The notes beneath the pieces were generated by a model that was not told where the DNA came from, did no database searches, and saw only the letters and a program-made list of their open reading frames with translations. From Gordonia amicalis NBRC 100051 = JCM 11271 (GTDB taxonomy: Bacteria > Actinomycetota > Actinomycetes > Mycobacteriales > Mycobacteriaceae), in contig NZ_BANS01000021.1 of assembly GCF_000332995.1 (NCBI RefSeq), positions 62,001 to 126,000 of the forward strand: DNA of 64,000 nucleotides, given 5' to 3'. Below are positions 57,517 to 64,000 of the stretch, piece after piece. How positions within the stretch are numbered: position 1 is the stretch's first letter; each line of letters starts with the position of its first letter. The position numbers and the translations under genes are program-made.

Positions 57517-59691
57517 ATGAGTGACAACATGATCAACTGGGAGAAAGACGCCGATGGCGTCGTCATCCTGACCATGGACGACCCCAACCAGGGCGCCAAC
57601 ACCATGAACGCGCTGTACCAGGAGTCGATGGCTGCGACCGTCGATCGCCTGGAGGCGGAGAAGGACGACATCACCGGTGTCATCCTGACCTCGGCGAAGA
57701 AGACCTTCTTCGCCGGCGGCGACCTCAAGGACATGACGAGCGACCGCTCGGACGTCTCCAAGGCCGAGATCGCCACCCAGATCACCGAGACCACCAACGG
57801 CATGAAGAAGGTGCTGCGTCGTCTCGAGACCCTGGGCAAGCCCGTCGTCGCGGCCATCAACGGAGCCGCACTCGGCGGTGGCCTGGAGATCGCGCTGCAC
57901 ACCCACTACCGCGTCGCTGCGGACGTCAAGGGTGTCCAGATCGGTCTGCCCGAGGTCACCCTCGGCCTGCTCCCCGGTGGTGGCGGCGTCGTCCGCACCG
58001 TCCGCCTGCTCGGTATCCAGAACGCCCTCATGGGTGTCCTGCTCCAGGGCCAGCGCTTCAACGCGACCAAGGCCAAGGAGACCGGTCTGGTCGACGAGGT
58101 CGTCGGCTCCATCGAGGAACTGATCCCCGCCGCCAAGGCATGGATCAAGGAAAACCCCGAGGCTCAGCAGCCGTTCGACGTCAAGGGCTACAAGATCCCG
58201 GGTGGTGCTCCCACCAACCCGGCTTTCGCCGCGAACCTCCCGGCGCTGCCGGCCCTGCTCCGCAAGCAGCTCAAGGGCGCGAACATGCCGGCGCCGCCGG
58301 CCATCCTGGCCGCAGCGGTCGAGGGTGCCTACGTCGACGTCGACACCGCCGACATCATCGAGACCCGATACTTCGTCTCGCTGGTCACCGGCCAGGTCGC
58401 ACAGAACATGATCAAGGCGTTCTTCTTCGACCTGCAGCACATCAACGGTGGCGGCTCGCGTCCCGAGGGCTACGAGAAGTTCACCGCCAAGAAGGTCGGC
58501 GTCATCGGCGCCGGAATGATGGGTGCCGCAATCGCTTACGTGTCGGCCAAGGCCGGCATGGAGGTCGTCCTCAAGGACATCGACCTCGAAGCTGCCAAGC
58601 GCGGTAAGGGTTACTCGGAGAAGCTCGAGGCGAAGGCCGTCGCCAAGGGCAAGACCACGCAGGAGAAGAGCGACGCTCTGCTCGCCCGCATCCACCCGAC
58701 CGTCGACGCCGCCGACTTCAAGGGCGTGGACCTCGTCATCGAGGCCGCCTTCGAGTCGGTCGAGGTGAAGCACAAGGTGTTCCAGGAGATCGAGGACATC
58801 GTCGAGCCCGACGCCGTCCTGGGTTCCAACACCTCGACCCTGCCGATCACCATCCTCGCCGAGGGTGTGAAGCGTTCCGAGGACTTCATCGGAATCCACT
58901 TCTTCTCGCCGGTCGACAAGATGCCGCTGGTCGAGATCATCAAGGGTGAGAAGACCTCGGATGCGGTGCTGGCCAAGGTCATCGACTACACGCTGCAGAT
59001 CCGCAAGACCCCGATCGTGGTGAACGACAGCCGTGGCTTCTTCACCAGCCGCGTCATCGGCACCTTCGTCAACGAGGCCATCGCGGCCGTCGGCGAAGGC
59101 ATCGAGCCGGCGTTCATCGAGCATGCGGGCACCCAGGCCGGTTACCCGGCCGCGCCGCTGCAGCTCATGGACGAGCTGACCCTGACCCTGCCGCAGAAGA
59201 TCCGCAAGGAGACCGAGGCAGCGCTCAAGGCCGAGGGCAAGGAAGTTCCGCAGCACGGCTCGAACGCCGTCGTCGACTGGATGGTCGAGAACGGCCGCAC
59301 CGCCAAGAAGGACGGCAAGGGCTTCTACGACTACGACGAGAACGGCAAGCGCACCCAGCTCTGGCCGGGTCTGCGTGACCACTTCAAGTCGGGCACCACG
59401 GAGATCCCGCTCGAGGACATGAAGGAGCGCATGCTCTTCGCCGAGGCGCTCGAGACCGTGAAGTGCTTCGACGAGGGTGTTCTCACCTCCGTGGCGGACG
59501 CCAACATCGGCTCGATCTTCGGTATCGGCTTCCCCGCGTGGACCGGTGGTGTCATCCAGTACATCAACGGTTACGAGGGTGGCCTGCAGGGCTTCGTCGA
59601 TCGTGCACGTGACCTCGCGTCGAAGTACGGCAAGCATTTCGAGCCGCCGGCCTCGCTGGTCGAGAAGGCCGCGAAGGGCGAGAAGTACTGA
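57517..59691 (+). CDS. fadB: Fatty-acid oxidation multifunctional protein FadB
   Basis: A 724-residue enoyl-CoA hydratase/3-hydroxyacyl-CoA dehydrogenase. The crotonase domain (about 10-190) has FAGGDLKDM and INGAALGGGLEIALHTH. The NAD-binding motif GAGMMG is at 331-336, and the dehydrogenase block NTSTLPIT...FIGIHFFSPVDKMPLVEII includes the catalytic His. The C-terminal domains complete the usual length. It hydrates 2-enoyl-CoA and oxidises the hydroxyacyl-CoA for FadA. ATG 57517 has only a weak ribosome binding site. Confidence 0.95.
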   Translation: MSDNMINWEKDADGVVILTMDDPNQGANTMNALYQESMAATVDRLEAEKDDITGVILTSAKKTFFAGGDLKDMTSDRSDVSKAEIATQITETTNGMKKVLRRLETLGKPVVAAINGAALGGGLEIALHTHYRVAADVKGVQIGLPEVTLGLLPGGGGVVRTVRLLGIQNALMGVLLQGQRFNATKAKETGLVDEVVGSIEELIPAAKAWIKENPEAQQPFDVKGYKIPGGAPTNPAFAANLPALPALLRKQLKGANMPAPPAILAAAVEGAYVDVDTADIIETRYFVSLVTGQVAQNMIKAFFFDLQHINGGGSRPEGYEKFTAKKVGVIGAGMMGAAIAYVSAKAGMEVVLKDIDLEAAKRGKGYSEKLEAKAVAKGKTTQEKSDALLARIHPTVDAADFKGVDLVIEAAFESVEVKHKVFQEIEDIVEPDAVLGSNTSTLPITILAEGVKRSEDFIGIHFFSPVDKMPLVEIIKGEKTSDAVLAKVIDYTLQIRKTPIVVNDSRGFFTSRVIGTFVNEAIAAVGEGIEPAFIEHAGTQAGYPAAPLQLMDELTLTLPQKIRKETEAALKAEGKEVPQHGSNAVVDWMVENGRTAKKDGKGFYDYDENGKRTQLWPGLRDHFKSGTTEIPLEDMKERMLFAEALETVKCFDEGVLTSVADANIGSIFGIGFPAWTGGVIQYINGYEGGLQGFVDRARDLASKYGKHFEPPASLVEKAAKGEKY

Positions 59692-59692
59692 C

Positions 59693-59730
59693 CCTTCGAG
59701 GCTCGTCGCTACCGCTCCTCGCACCTCAGG
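59693..59730 (+). repeat. 38-base dispersed repeat after fadB
   Basis: A 38-base element beginning CCTTCGAGGCTCGTCGC and ending GCACCTCAGG, starting 2 bases after the fadB stop. It matches the minus-strand copy at 28515-28552 with two mismatches and the copy in cruF (32034-32071) with four. Confidence 0.85.
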
Positions 59731-59757
59731 GAGCGGGTAGCTGATCTCTCACGCAAG

Positions 59758-59792
59758 AGCCCCGGCCGGATCCAATCCGGTCGGGGCTTTTG
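59758..59792 (+). terminator. Terminator of the fadAB operon
   Basis: AGCCCCGGCCGGAT (59758-59771) pairs with ATCCGGTCGGGGCT (59775-59788), with one G/T wobble and a 3-base loop, followed by TTTTG. A typical intrinsic terminator. Confidence 0.88.
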
Positions 59793-59860
59793 TTTCGCTC
59801 ACTCATTCCGTTCCCGCTCACCCTTCAACGGTGAGCGGGAACGGATCTGGTGAGCGAAAC
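59792..59860. terminator. Nested palindrome T1 after AbiEi/DUF559-like gene
   Basis: Outer arms GTTTCGCTCAC (59792-59802) and GTGAGCGAAAC (59850-59860); inner arms CCGTTCCCGCTCACC (59808-59822) and GGTGAGCGGGAACGG (59830-59844), both perfect. It touches the stop codon of the minus-strand gene. A homologous structure lies at 60843-60903. Confidence 0.85.
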
Positions 59861-60795
59861 TAGGCGGCAAAGAGCCCAAGCTTCGCCAGCCACGGTTGGA
59901 GGAGCGGGGCGAGCTGACGCTTCTCGAGGGTCGACCACGTCCACCGGACAACGGTGATACCCTTGGCGCGCAAGCGATCTTCACGCAGCTTCTCGCGGAC
60001 GACGACGTCCGTCGCCGATTCGTCGGCGCTGCGGAGCCGACCGTACTTGTGTAGACCGTCGAACTCGCCGACGAGCAGCTCCTCCCAGTCGAAGTCACTG
60101 CGGTAGGTGTGGCCGCCGATAACGAACTCGCGTTGCAGCGTCGGAATCGGAAGTCCCGCATCGATCATCTGCGCTCGGCCCCAGGATTCGCCGACGCTCT
60201 CGGCGGCCGCGTTCGCGAACGGTAAGGCCCGTCGTGCATTTCGTGCGCTTCGGCGTCGACGGCCCGCGAGGAGATCTGCCATCACCGTCTGATCGGCGCC
60301 CTCGCGGAGAGCGGCGTCGAAAATGACGAGAGCCTGGTCGAAGTTGCTCATCGTCGCGACGTCGACGGCGGTGCGTTCGATGGAGGTGACACGAATAACG
60401 TCGACCTCGACCACCTCGCCGGCCTCGAGTGGCGCGGCATGCAGGTGACGGTGTGCGCGGATCGACCCGCCTGAGGTTCTGCCGGTCGTCACGTGGACAA
60501 GGCTCAGGTCCGGATGAAGCATGGGCAGTTCGTGGAGGGCGGCGGCGGAGACATGGCTGAGCGGATGGCCGTCGGCGGGGCCCGAGGTCGCGACTGCGAG
60601 CGCACGCAGACGGTGCCGTTTCTCCAGAGAGTCCGCGCCGGTCGGTACGTCGAGGGCGGGGGTCCAGACTCCCGGGATCAGGCGCACGAGCTCGCGCCGG
60701 GCGGTGGCGCCGGACAGTTGCTCGTCGGAGAATCCTGCGTTCAGTGCCGCATCCCGATGGATGAGCCCGAACCGATCGGTGGGGAAGGGTGGCAT
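59860..60795 (-). CDS. AbiEi/DUF559-like protein with Vsr-type endonuclease fold
   Basis: About 311 residues. The N-terminal part has a winged-helix-like segment (GLIHRDAALNAGFSDEQLSGATARRELVRLIPGVW) as in AbiEi-type antitoxin proteins. The C-terminal part (from about 233) has SDFDWEELLVGEFDG then KLREDRLRAKGITVVRWTW, the D-x(n)-E-x-DG pattern of Vsr/DUF559 endonuclease-like folds. No toxin partner gene is adjacent. Such proteins are common and variably present in actinobacteria; function is not established. ATG 60795 (MPPFPTDRFG) is chosen; the frame is open to 60936 but runs into the flanking palindrome. Confidence 0.65.
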   Translation of the reverse strand: MPPFPTDRFGLIHRDAALNAGFSDEQLSGATARRELVRLIPGVWTPALDVPTGADSLEKRHRLRALAVATSGPADGHPLSHVSAAALHELPMLHPDLSLVHVTTGRTSGGSIRAHRHLHAAPLEAGEVVEVDVIRVTSIERTAVDVATMSNFDQALVIFDAALREGADQTVMADLLAGRRRRSARNARRALPFANAAAESVGESWGRAQMIDAGLPIPTLQREFVIGGHTYRSDFDWEELLVGEFDGLHKYGRLRSADESATDVVVREKLREDRLRAKGITVVRWTWSTLEKRQLAPLLQPWLAKLGLFAA

Positions 60796-60842
60796 GAGAA
60801 ATACGACGCAGCGCGCAAGGGTTGGGTTCCCTGCCGAAGGAG

Positions 60843-60903
60843 CGCTCACATGATCCGTTCCCGCCCACCGGTCACGGGTGAGCGGGAACGGATCTCGTGA
60901 GCG
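60843..60903. terminator. Nested palindrome T2 after HsaD-like gene
   Basis: Outer arms CGCTCAC (60843-60849) and GTGAGCG (60897-60903); inner arms GATCCGTTCCCGCCCACC (60852-60869) and GGTGAGCGGGAACGGATC (60877-60894) with one mismatch. It shares the GTGAGCGGGAACGGATCT and GTGAGCGAAA words with T1 at 59792-59860. It sits downstream of the hydrolase gene and upstream of the AbiEi-like gene. Confidence 0.8.
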
Positions 60904-60959
60904 AAAGTCAGTCTTCCCGCTAGTCGGGTCTGCCAAGCGGGAGGGGAACAGTCCCGCGG

Positions 60960-61817
60960 TCAGCGGGTCAGGAAGGAGGTGACCGTCGCCTCGAAGGCCT
61001 CATTGGCCTCGATCATCACCCAGTGGCCGCACTTCGGGAAGATGTGCAGTTCTGCGTCGGGGATGAGCCGCATGGGGACCATCGCCATGTCGGGCGGGCT
61101 GACGCGGTCGTCGCGGCCCCAGGTCAGCAGGGTCGGGCAGGCGACCTTGTGCATCGACGCCCAGTATGGTGGCGTGTCGGAGGCGGCCATGAACTGCTGC
61201 TGCATCTCGAAAGCCGCAGAGCCATACATCATCTGGGCGGTCTTCTGCGCGTCTGGATTGATGGCGGCTTCCCAGCGTTCCTCGATGAGTTCCTCGGTGA
61301 CCAGGGAACGGTCGTAGACCATCGAGTTCAGCCAGCGGACGAGCTTGTCCTTGTCGGGGGCATCGGTGAACTCCTGGAGGAGCCGCAGGCCCTCGCTGGG
61401 GCTCGGGCTGAACACATTCGGGCCGACGCCGCCGATGGTGACGAGCTTCTCCACGCGGTCGGGCTTCTTGATCGCCAGGTTGACGCCGACGACCCCTCCC
61501 ATGGAGTTGCCGATCATGGGGGCCTTGTCGATGCCGAGCGCATCCATGAACCGGATGACCGATCCGCCGGCGGTGAGGACCGGGTGGCCCTCGACCGCGT
61601 CACTGACCCCGAACCCGGGGAACTCGATGACGTAACAGTGGTGCGTCTGCGCGAAATGGCCGAGGTTTCCGCGGTAGTTGCGCCAACCGGTGACGCCGGG
61701 GCCGGAGCCGTGCAGCAGGATCAGCGGGGGTGCGTCGGCGTCACCCGCCTCGTGGTAGCGCAGGGTGCCCTGGTCGGTCGTCAGTTCCCGTTTGGTCGCA
61801 TCGAAGGAGACATCCAC
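60960..61817 (-). CDS. Meta-cleavage product hydrolase (HsaD/BphD-like)
   Basis: A 285-residue alpha/beta hydrolase. Oxyanion loop HGSGPGVTGW (about 36-45), nucleophile Ser105 in GNSMGG, acid Asp237 in WGRDDRVSP, and His265 in CGHW. This is the C-C hydrolase family that cleaves ring-opened products in aromatic and steroid degradation (BphD, HsaD). A KstR-type operator sits 9 bases upstream of the GTG start, which supports a role in sterol ring degradation. No ribosome binding site is seen; TAATCT on the minus strand near 61828 could serve a leaderless start. Confidence 0.88.
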   Translation of the reverse strand: MDVSFDATKRELTTDQGTLRYHEAGDADAPPLILLHGSGPGVTGWRNYRGNLGHFAQTHHCYVIEFPGFGVSDAVEGHPVLTAGGSVIRFMDALGIDKAPMIGNSMGGVVGVNLAIKKPDRVEKLVTIGGVGPNVFSPSPSEGLRLLQEFTDAPDKDKLVRWLNSMVYDRSLVTEELIEERWEAAINPDAQKTAQMMYGSAAFEMQQQFMAASDTPPYWASMHKVACPTLLTWGRDDRVSPPDMAMVPMRLIPDAELHIFPKCGHWVMIEANEAFEATVTSFLTR

Positions 61818-61825
61818 GCGACAAG

Positions 61826-61843
61826 ATTAGAACGTGTTCTAAT
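61826..61843. promoter_or_regulatory. KstR-type operator upstream of hydrolase gene
   Basis: ATTAGAACGTGTTCTAAT is a perfect 18-base palindrome with the KstR pattern TnnAACnnGTTnnA. It shares TAGAAC-N-TGTTCTA with the site at 5996-6013. It overlaps the putative promoter of the HsaD-like gene. Confidence 0.87.
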
Positions 61844-61849
61844 CCCTTG

Positions 61850-62170
61850 TCACGGGTGTGCGTGATCATGTCCGTGAGCTGGGGATATGTGACCGACTCC
61901 GATGATGTCGTGGAGGATGCGATGGACGATCGCGTCGCCGACGACCTCGTAGTGCACCATCCGGCCCATCTTCTCCGACCGCACCCAGCCCTGGTCGCGG
62001 AGGGCGCGGATCGACTGCGAGGCAGCATTCTCGGTGATCCCGATGGCGGCGGCGAGTTCGGCGACCGTCGAGCCCGGGTGGGCATGCATCTCGGCGACGA
62101 GGCGAAGCCGCGTCGGGTCGCTGAGCAGGGTGAAGCGCGCCGCCCACGAGTCCGCGTCGAAATCGCTCAC
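61850..62170 (-). CDS. ArsR/SmtB-family metal sensor, NmtR/KmtR-like
   Basis: A 106-residue winged-helix repressor. The HTH block is STVAELAAAIGITENAASQSIRALRDQGWV (about 35-64), and the tail ends GHISPAHGHDHAHP, a His-rich extension like that used for Ni/Co binding in NmtR and KmtR. GTG 62170 has GGAGG upstream. It is divergent from a solute-binding protein gene of the peptide/nickel family with 93 bases between, suggesting metal-dependent control of that transporter. The exact metal is inferred. Confidence 0.87.
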   Translation of the reverse strand: MSDFDADSWAARFTLLSDPTRLRLVAEMHAHPGSTVAELAAAIGITENAASQSIRALRDQGWVRSEKMGRMVHYEVVGDAIVHRILHDIIGVGHISPAHGHDHAHP

Positions 62171-62246
62171 CGGTACCTCCTCTGCTCGTCCCACCCCCTC
62201 GATATACACCACCGGCGGCAATCGTCGGGTCGAGTGGCGACCGATG

Positions 62247-62264
62247 TATGTCTGGGAGAACATA
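62247..62264. promoter_or_regulatory. Possible ArsR operator
   Basis: TATGT (62247-62251) and ACATA (62260-62264) form an imperfect inverted repeat just before the binding-protein ATG. ArsR-family sensors bind AT-rich ATA/TAT palindromes of this kind. Weak evidence. Confidence 0.35.
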
Positions 62265-63898
62265 TGTCTGTGACGACACGTGTAGGCCGCCCGCCCCTCG
62301 GACGCCGCGGACGGCCGGTGATCGTCTCGGTTGCAACGATGCTGCTCGCGGGGACAGTCCTCGGGGCATGTGCCGGCAGTGAGGACACGGCGACGTCGGA
62401 TCAGATCGTGCTCGCCGAGAGCCAGGATCTCGACCGCTTCAATCCGATCCTCGGCTACGGACAGTTGGGTGTCTCGCCGATCTACGACGGATTGCTGGCT
62501 CCCGCTGCCGACGGTGACGACCGTGTGCCCGACCTCATTCCTGCGCTCGCCGCGTCGGCGCCCGAACGGATCGCACCACGCACGTGGCGGGTGCCGCTGA
62601 AGGGCGGTGTCACCTTTTCGGACGGCAGTGCCTTCGACTCCGCCGATGTGGTGGCGACCTATCGCGCCGTCGTCGACCCGAAGGTCGCCTCGGGCATCTC
62701 CACCGACTTCACCCCGATCGTGACCGTCGATGCCGATGGGCCGCAGGCGATCAGGCTGACCACGAACACGGACGCGGACCCGTCGCCGTATCTGCTCCTC
62801 GGCATCGTTCCGTCGGAAAGGGTGGAGGCCGCCCCCGCTGCGCAGTGGGCGATCAACACCGAACCTGTCGGGACCGGCCCGTATCGTCTCGAATCCCTCG
62901 ACCCCGACCAGGCGGTCCTCGTCGCCCGCGACGACCGCGCCGGTGATGTGCCGTCGGTGCGCAGGATCGTCTACACCCATGTGCCCGACGACAATTCCCG
63001 GGCGCAGCTCCTGCAGACCGGCGAGGTCGACGGGGCGAGCCTTCCGCCGCGTCTGGCCGACGGATTCGCCGAACGCTCCGGGGTCGACGTCGCCGTGGTG
63101 GCTTCGGCGGACTGGCGGGGAGTGTCGCTGCCGGCCGAGAACGCCTTCACCGCAGACCCTTCGGCGCGGCTGGCGATGAACATCGGCGTGGACCGGTCGG
63201 CGCTCGTCGAGGACGTGCTGATGGGCAAGGGCGAGCCGGCCAGCACTCCGATCGCGGAGGTCTACGGAAGCTCCTACGACGCCGCCGCCCAGTTCGCCTA
63301 CGACCGTGCCCAGGCCTCGTCGATCCTCGACGACGCGGGCTGGCGCACCGGTCCCGACGGCGTGCGTGTGCGGGACGGGGTTCGTGCGAGCTTCCCGTTG
63401 CTGTACAACGCCGAGGACACCCTGCGTCGCGATCTGGCCGTGGCATTTGCGGCGTCGATGAAGAAGATCGGCGTCGAAGTGTTGACGCGAGGCACCAGCT
63501 GGGACGAGATCGACACCAAGATGGGCTCGGCTGCCGCTTTTCTCGGCGGCGGTGCCACCCCGTACAGCATCGATTCCCAGGTCTACGACGCGCTGCACAC
63601 CCGCGTGCCGGATTCGTCACCCTACTCGAACCCGGGCAACTTCACGGCTCCCGGTCTCGACGAATTGCTCAACACCGCAAGAGAATCGGCGTCGGGGCCG
63701 GAGAACGACCAGCGGTACCGCCGCATCCAGCAGGTCTATGCGCGCCAACCGTCGCAGGTCTTCCTCGCCTTCGTCCATCACACCTACGTCGCGCGGAGCG
63801 CCGGGTGGTCGCACGATGCGCCCATCCTCGAACCCCACTCGCACGGCGTCACATGGGGACCGTGGTGGAATCTGCCGTCCTGGTCACCGGCCTCGTGA
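62264..63898 (+). CDS. ABC transporter substrate-binding lipoprotein, peptide/nickel family
   Basis: A 544-residue family-5 solute-binding protein. After a basic start the signal peptide ends at the lipobox VLGAC (Cys about 36). QDLDRFNPILGYGQLGVSPIYDGLLA, WRVPLKGGVTFSDGSAFDSADVV and GTGPYRLESLDPDQAVLVARDD are typical blocks. The tail contains several His (VHHTYVARS, PHSHGV) that could help bind metal. GGGAGAA precedes ATG 62264. With a Ni/Co-type ArsR gene divergent, nickel import is plausible; oligopeptides are the alternative. It overlaps the next gene by GTGA. Confidence 0.87.
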   Translation: MSVTTRVGRPPLGRRGRPVIVSVATMLLAGTVLGACAGSEDTATSDQIVLAESQDLDRFNPILGYGQLGVSPIYDGLLAPAADGDDRVPDLIPALAASAPERIAPRTWRVPLKGGVTFSDGSAFDSADVVATYRAVVDPKVASGISTDFTPIVTVDADGPQAIRLTTNTDADPSPYLLLGIVPSERVEAAPAAQWAINTEPVGTGPYRLESLDPDQAVLVARDDRAGDVPSVRRIVYTHVPDDNSRAQLLQTGEVDGASLPPRLADGFAERSGVDVAVVASADWRGVSLPAENAFTADPSARLAMNIGVDRSALVEDVLMGKGEPASTPIAEVYGSSYDAAAQFAYDRAQASSILDDAGWRTGPDGVRVRDGVRASFPLLYNAEDTLRRDLAVAFAASMKKIGVEVLTRGTSWDEIDTKMGSAAAFLGGGATPYSIDSQVYDALHTRVPDSSPYSNPGNFTAPGLDELLNTARESASGPENDQRYRRIQQVYARQPSQVFLAFVHHTYVARSAGWSHDAPILEPHSHGVTWGPWWNLPSWSPAS

Positions 63899-64000
63899 CC
63901 ACGCGGATCCGGCCGGACGCCGGGCGGTCCGCAGCCGTGGTGGACCTCGCCGCGGAAAACGCCACCGGGACAGGCGAACAAGCGCGACGCCGTTCGCGCA
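63895..64000 (+). CDS. Start of an ABC permease gene (partial)
   Basis: GTG 63895 overlaps the binding-protein stop (GTGA) and reads MTTRIRPDAGRSAAVVDLAA onward with no stop to the window edge. In family-5 transporters the first permease gene directly follows the binding protein, so this is most likely its N-terminus. Only about 35 polar residues are visible, so the call rests on context. Confidence 0.45.
   Translation, partial: MTTRIRPDAGRSAAVVDLAAENATGTGEQARRRSR

Noticed and set aside
57388..59724. 778-residue minus-strand open frame opposite fadB
   Set aside because: Composition is repetitive Leu/Asp/Val/Arg from antisense GC-rich codons, with no motif and no ribosome binding site; fadB is certain.

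Overview
The DNA is very GC-rich and strongly GC3-biased, with many GTG starts, leaderless promoters and overlapping ATGA/GTGA/TGATG gene junctions. Gene content (mycobacterial-type CsoR, LigD/Ku, KstR-type operators, proton-translocating PntAA/AB/B, F420-type Ddn-fold oxidoreductase, FadA/FadB pair, SigG-type ECF factor, C50-free carotenoid cluster) points to a Mycobacteriales actinomycete. Gordonia or a close relative is my best guess; the genus is inferred, not proven.

Layout. 1-4.4 kb: a proline-rich hypothetical protein, then a copper operon (csoR, copZ-like chaperone, a small His-rich membrane protein, copA) behind two palindromes. 4.5-7.7 kb: a ketosteroid-dehydrogenase-like flavoprotein under a KstR-type operator, divergent from a membrane-anchored Moco oxidoreductase. 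8.0-11.0 kb: pntAA-pntAB-pntB and its terminator. 11.1-25.0 kb: small oxidoreductase and DoxX-like proteins, YdcF-like protein, cyclic-nucleotide phosphodiesterase-like protein, dienelactone hydrolase, divergent ligD/ku (bacterial NHEJ), MFS exporter, divergent lysG/lysE-type pair (lysE is frameshifted at its end), YihY-like and CDP-alcohol phosphotransferase-like membrane proteins, and a YhgE-like exporter divergent from its probable TetR repressor.

25.1-34.1 kb: a carotenoid cluster, idi-crtB-crtI on the plus strand converging with crtE-crtA-cruF-GT2-crtD/I-like on the minus strand. It has no visible lycopene cyclase, so an acyclic, hydroxylated, oxidised and glycosylated carotenoid is predicted. 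34.2-44.0 kb: FMN hydroxyacid dehydrogenase, MpaB-type oxygenase with TetR, a TetR-acyl-CoA dehydrogenase-phosphotransferase-SDR set, histidine phosphatase-fold protein, VOC protein and a SigG-type sigma factor. 44.2-45.9 kb: a leaderless short ORF with a Cys-Cys-Cys run and an attenuator-like hairpin ahead of a ROK regulator. 46.0-51.2 kb: DrrAB-type exporter and a molybdate regulator-modABC operon.

51.3-53.8 kb is the most unusual part: a lower-GC minus-strand cassette of five tightly coupled small genes that looks like a type VII secretion substrate partner, a long WXG/LXG-like protein ending in a glycine-zipper tail, and three accessory proteins including two related single-TM peptides. 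Three of the five carry a frame lesion. The cassette sits between two palindromes. 53.8-64 kb: adenylate cyclase, tandem TetR divergent from fadA-fadB, an AbiEi/DUF559-like protein between two homologous palindromic terminators, a meta-cleavage hydrolase (HsaD-like) under a second KstR-type operator, and an ArsR metal sensor divergent from a nickel/peptide-type ABC binding protein whose permease runs off the window.

A dispersed 38-base repeat (copies near 28.5, 32.0, 57.4 and 59.7 kb) sits after stop codons, and in one case lies inside the cruF coding sequence. No rRNA, tRNA, CRISPR array, transposase or integrase was found.
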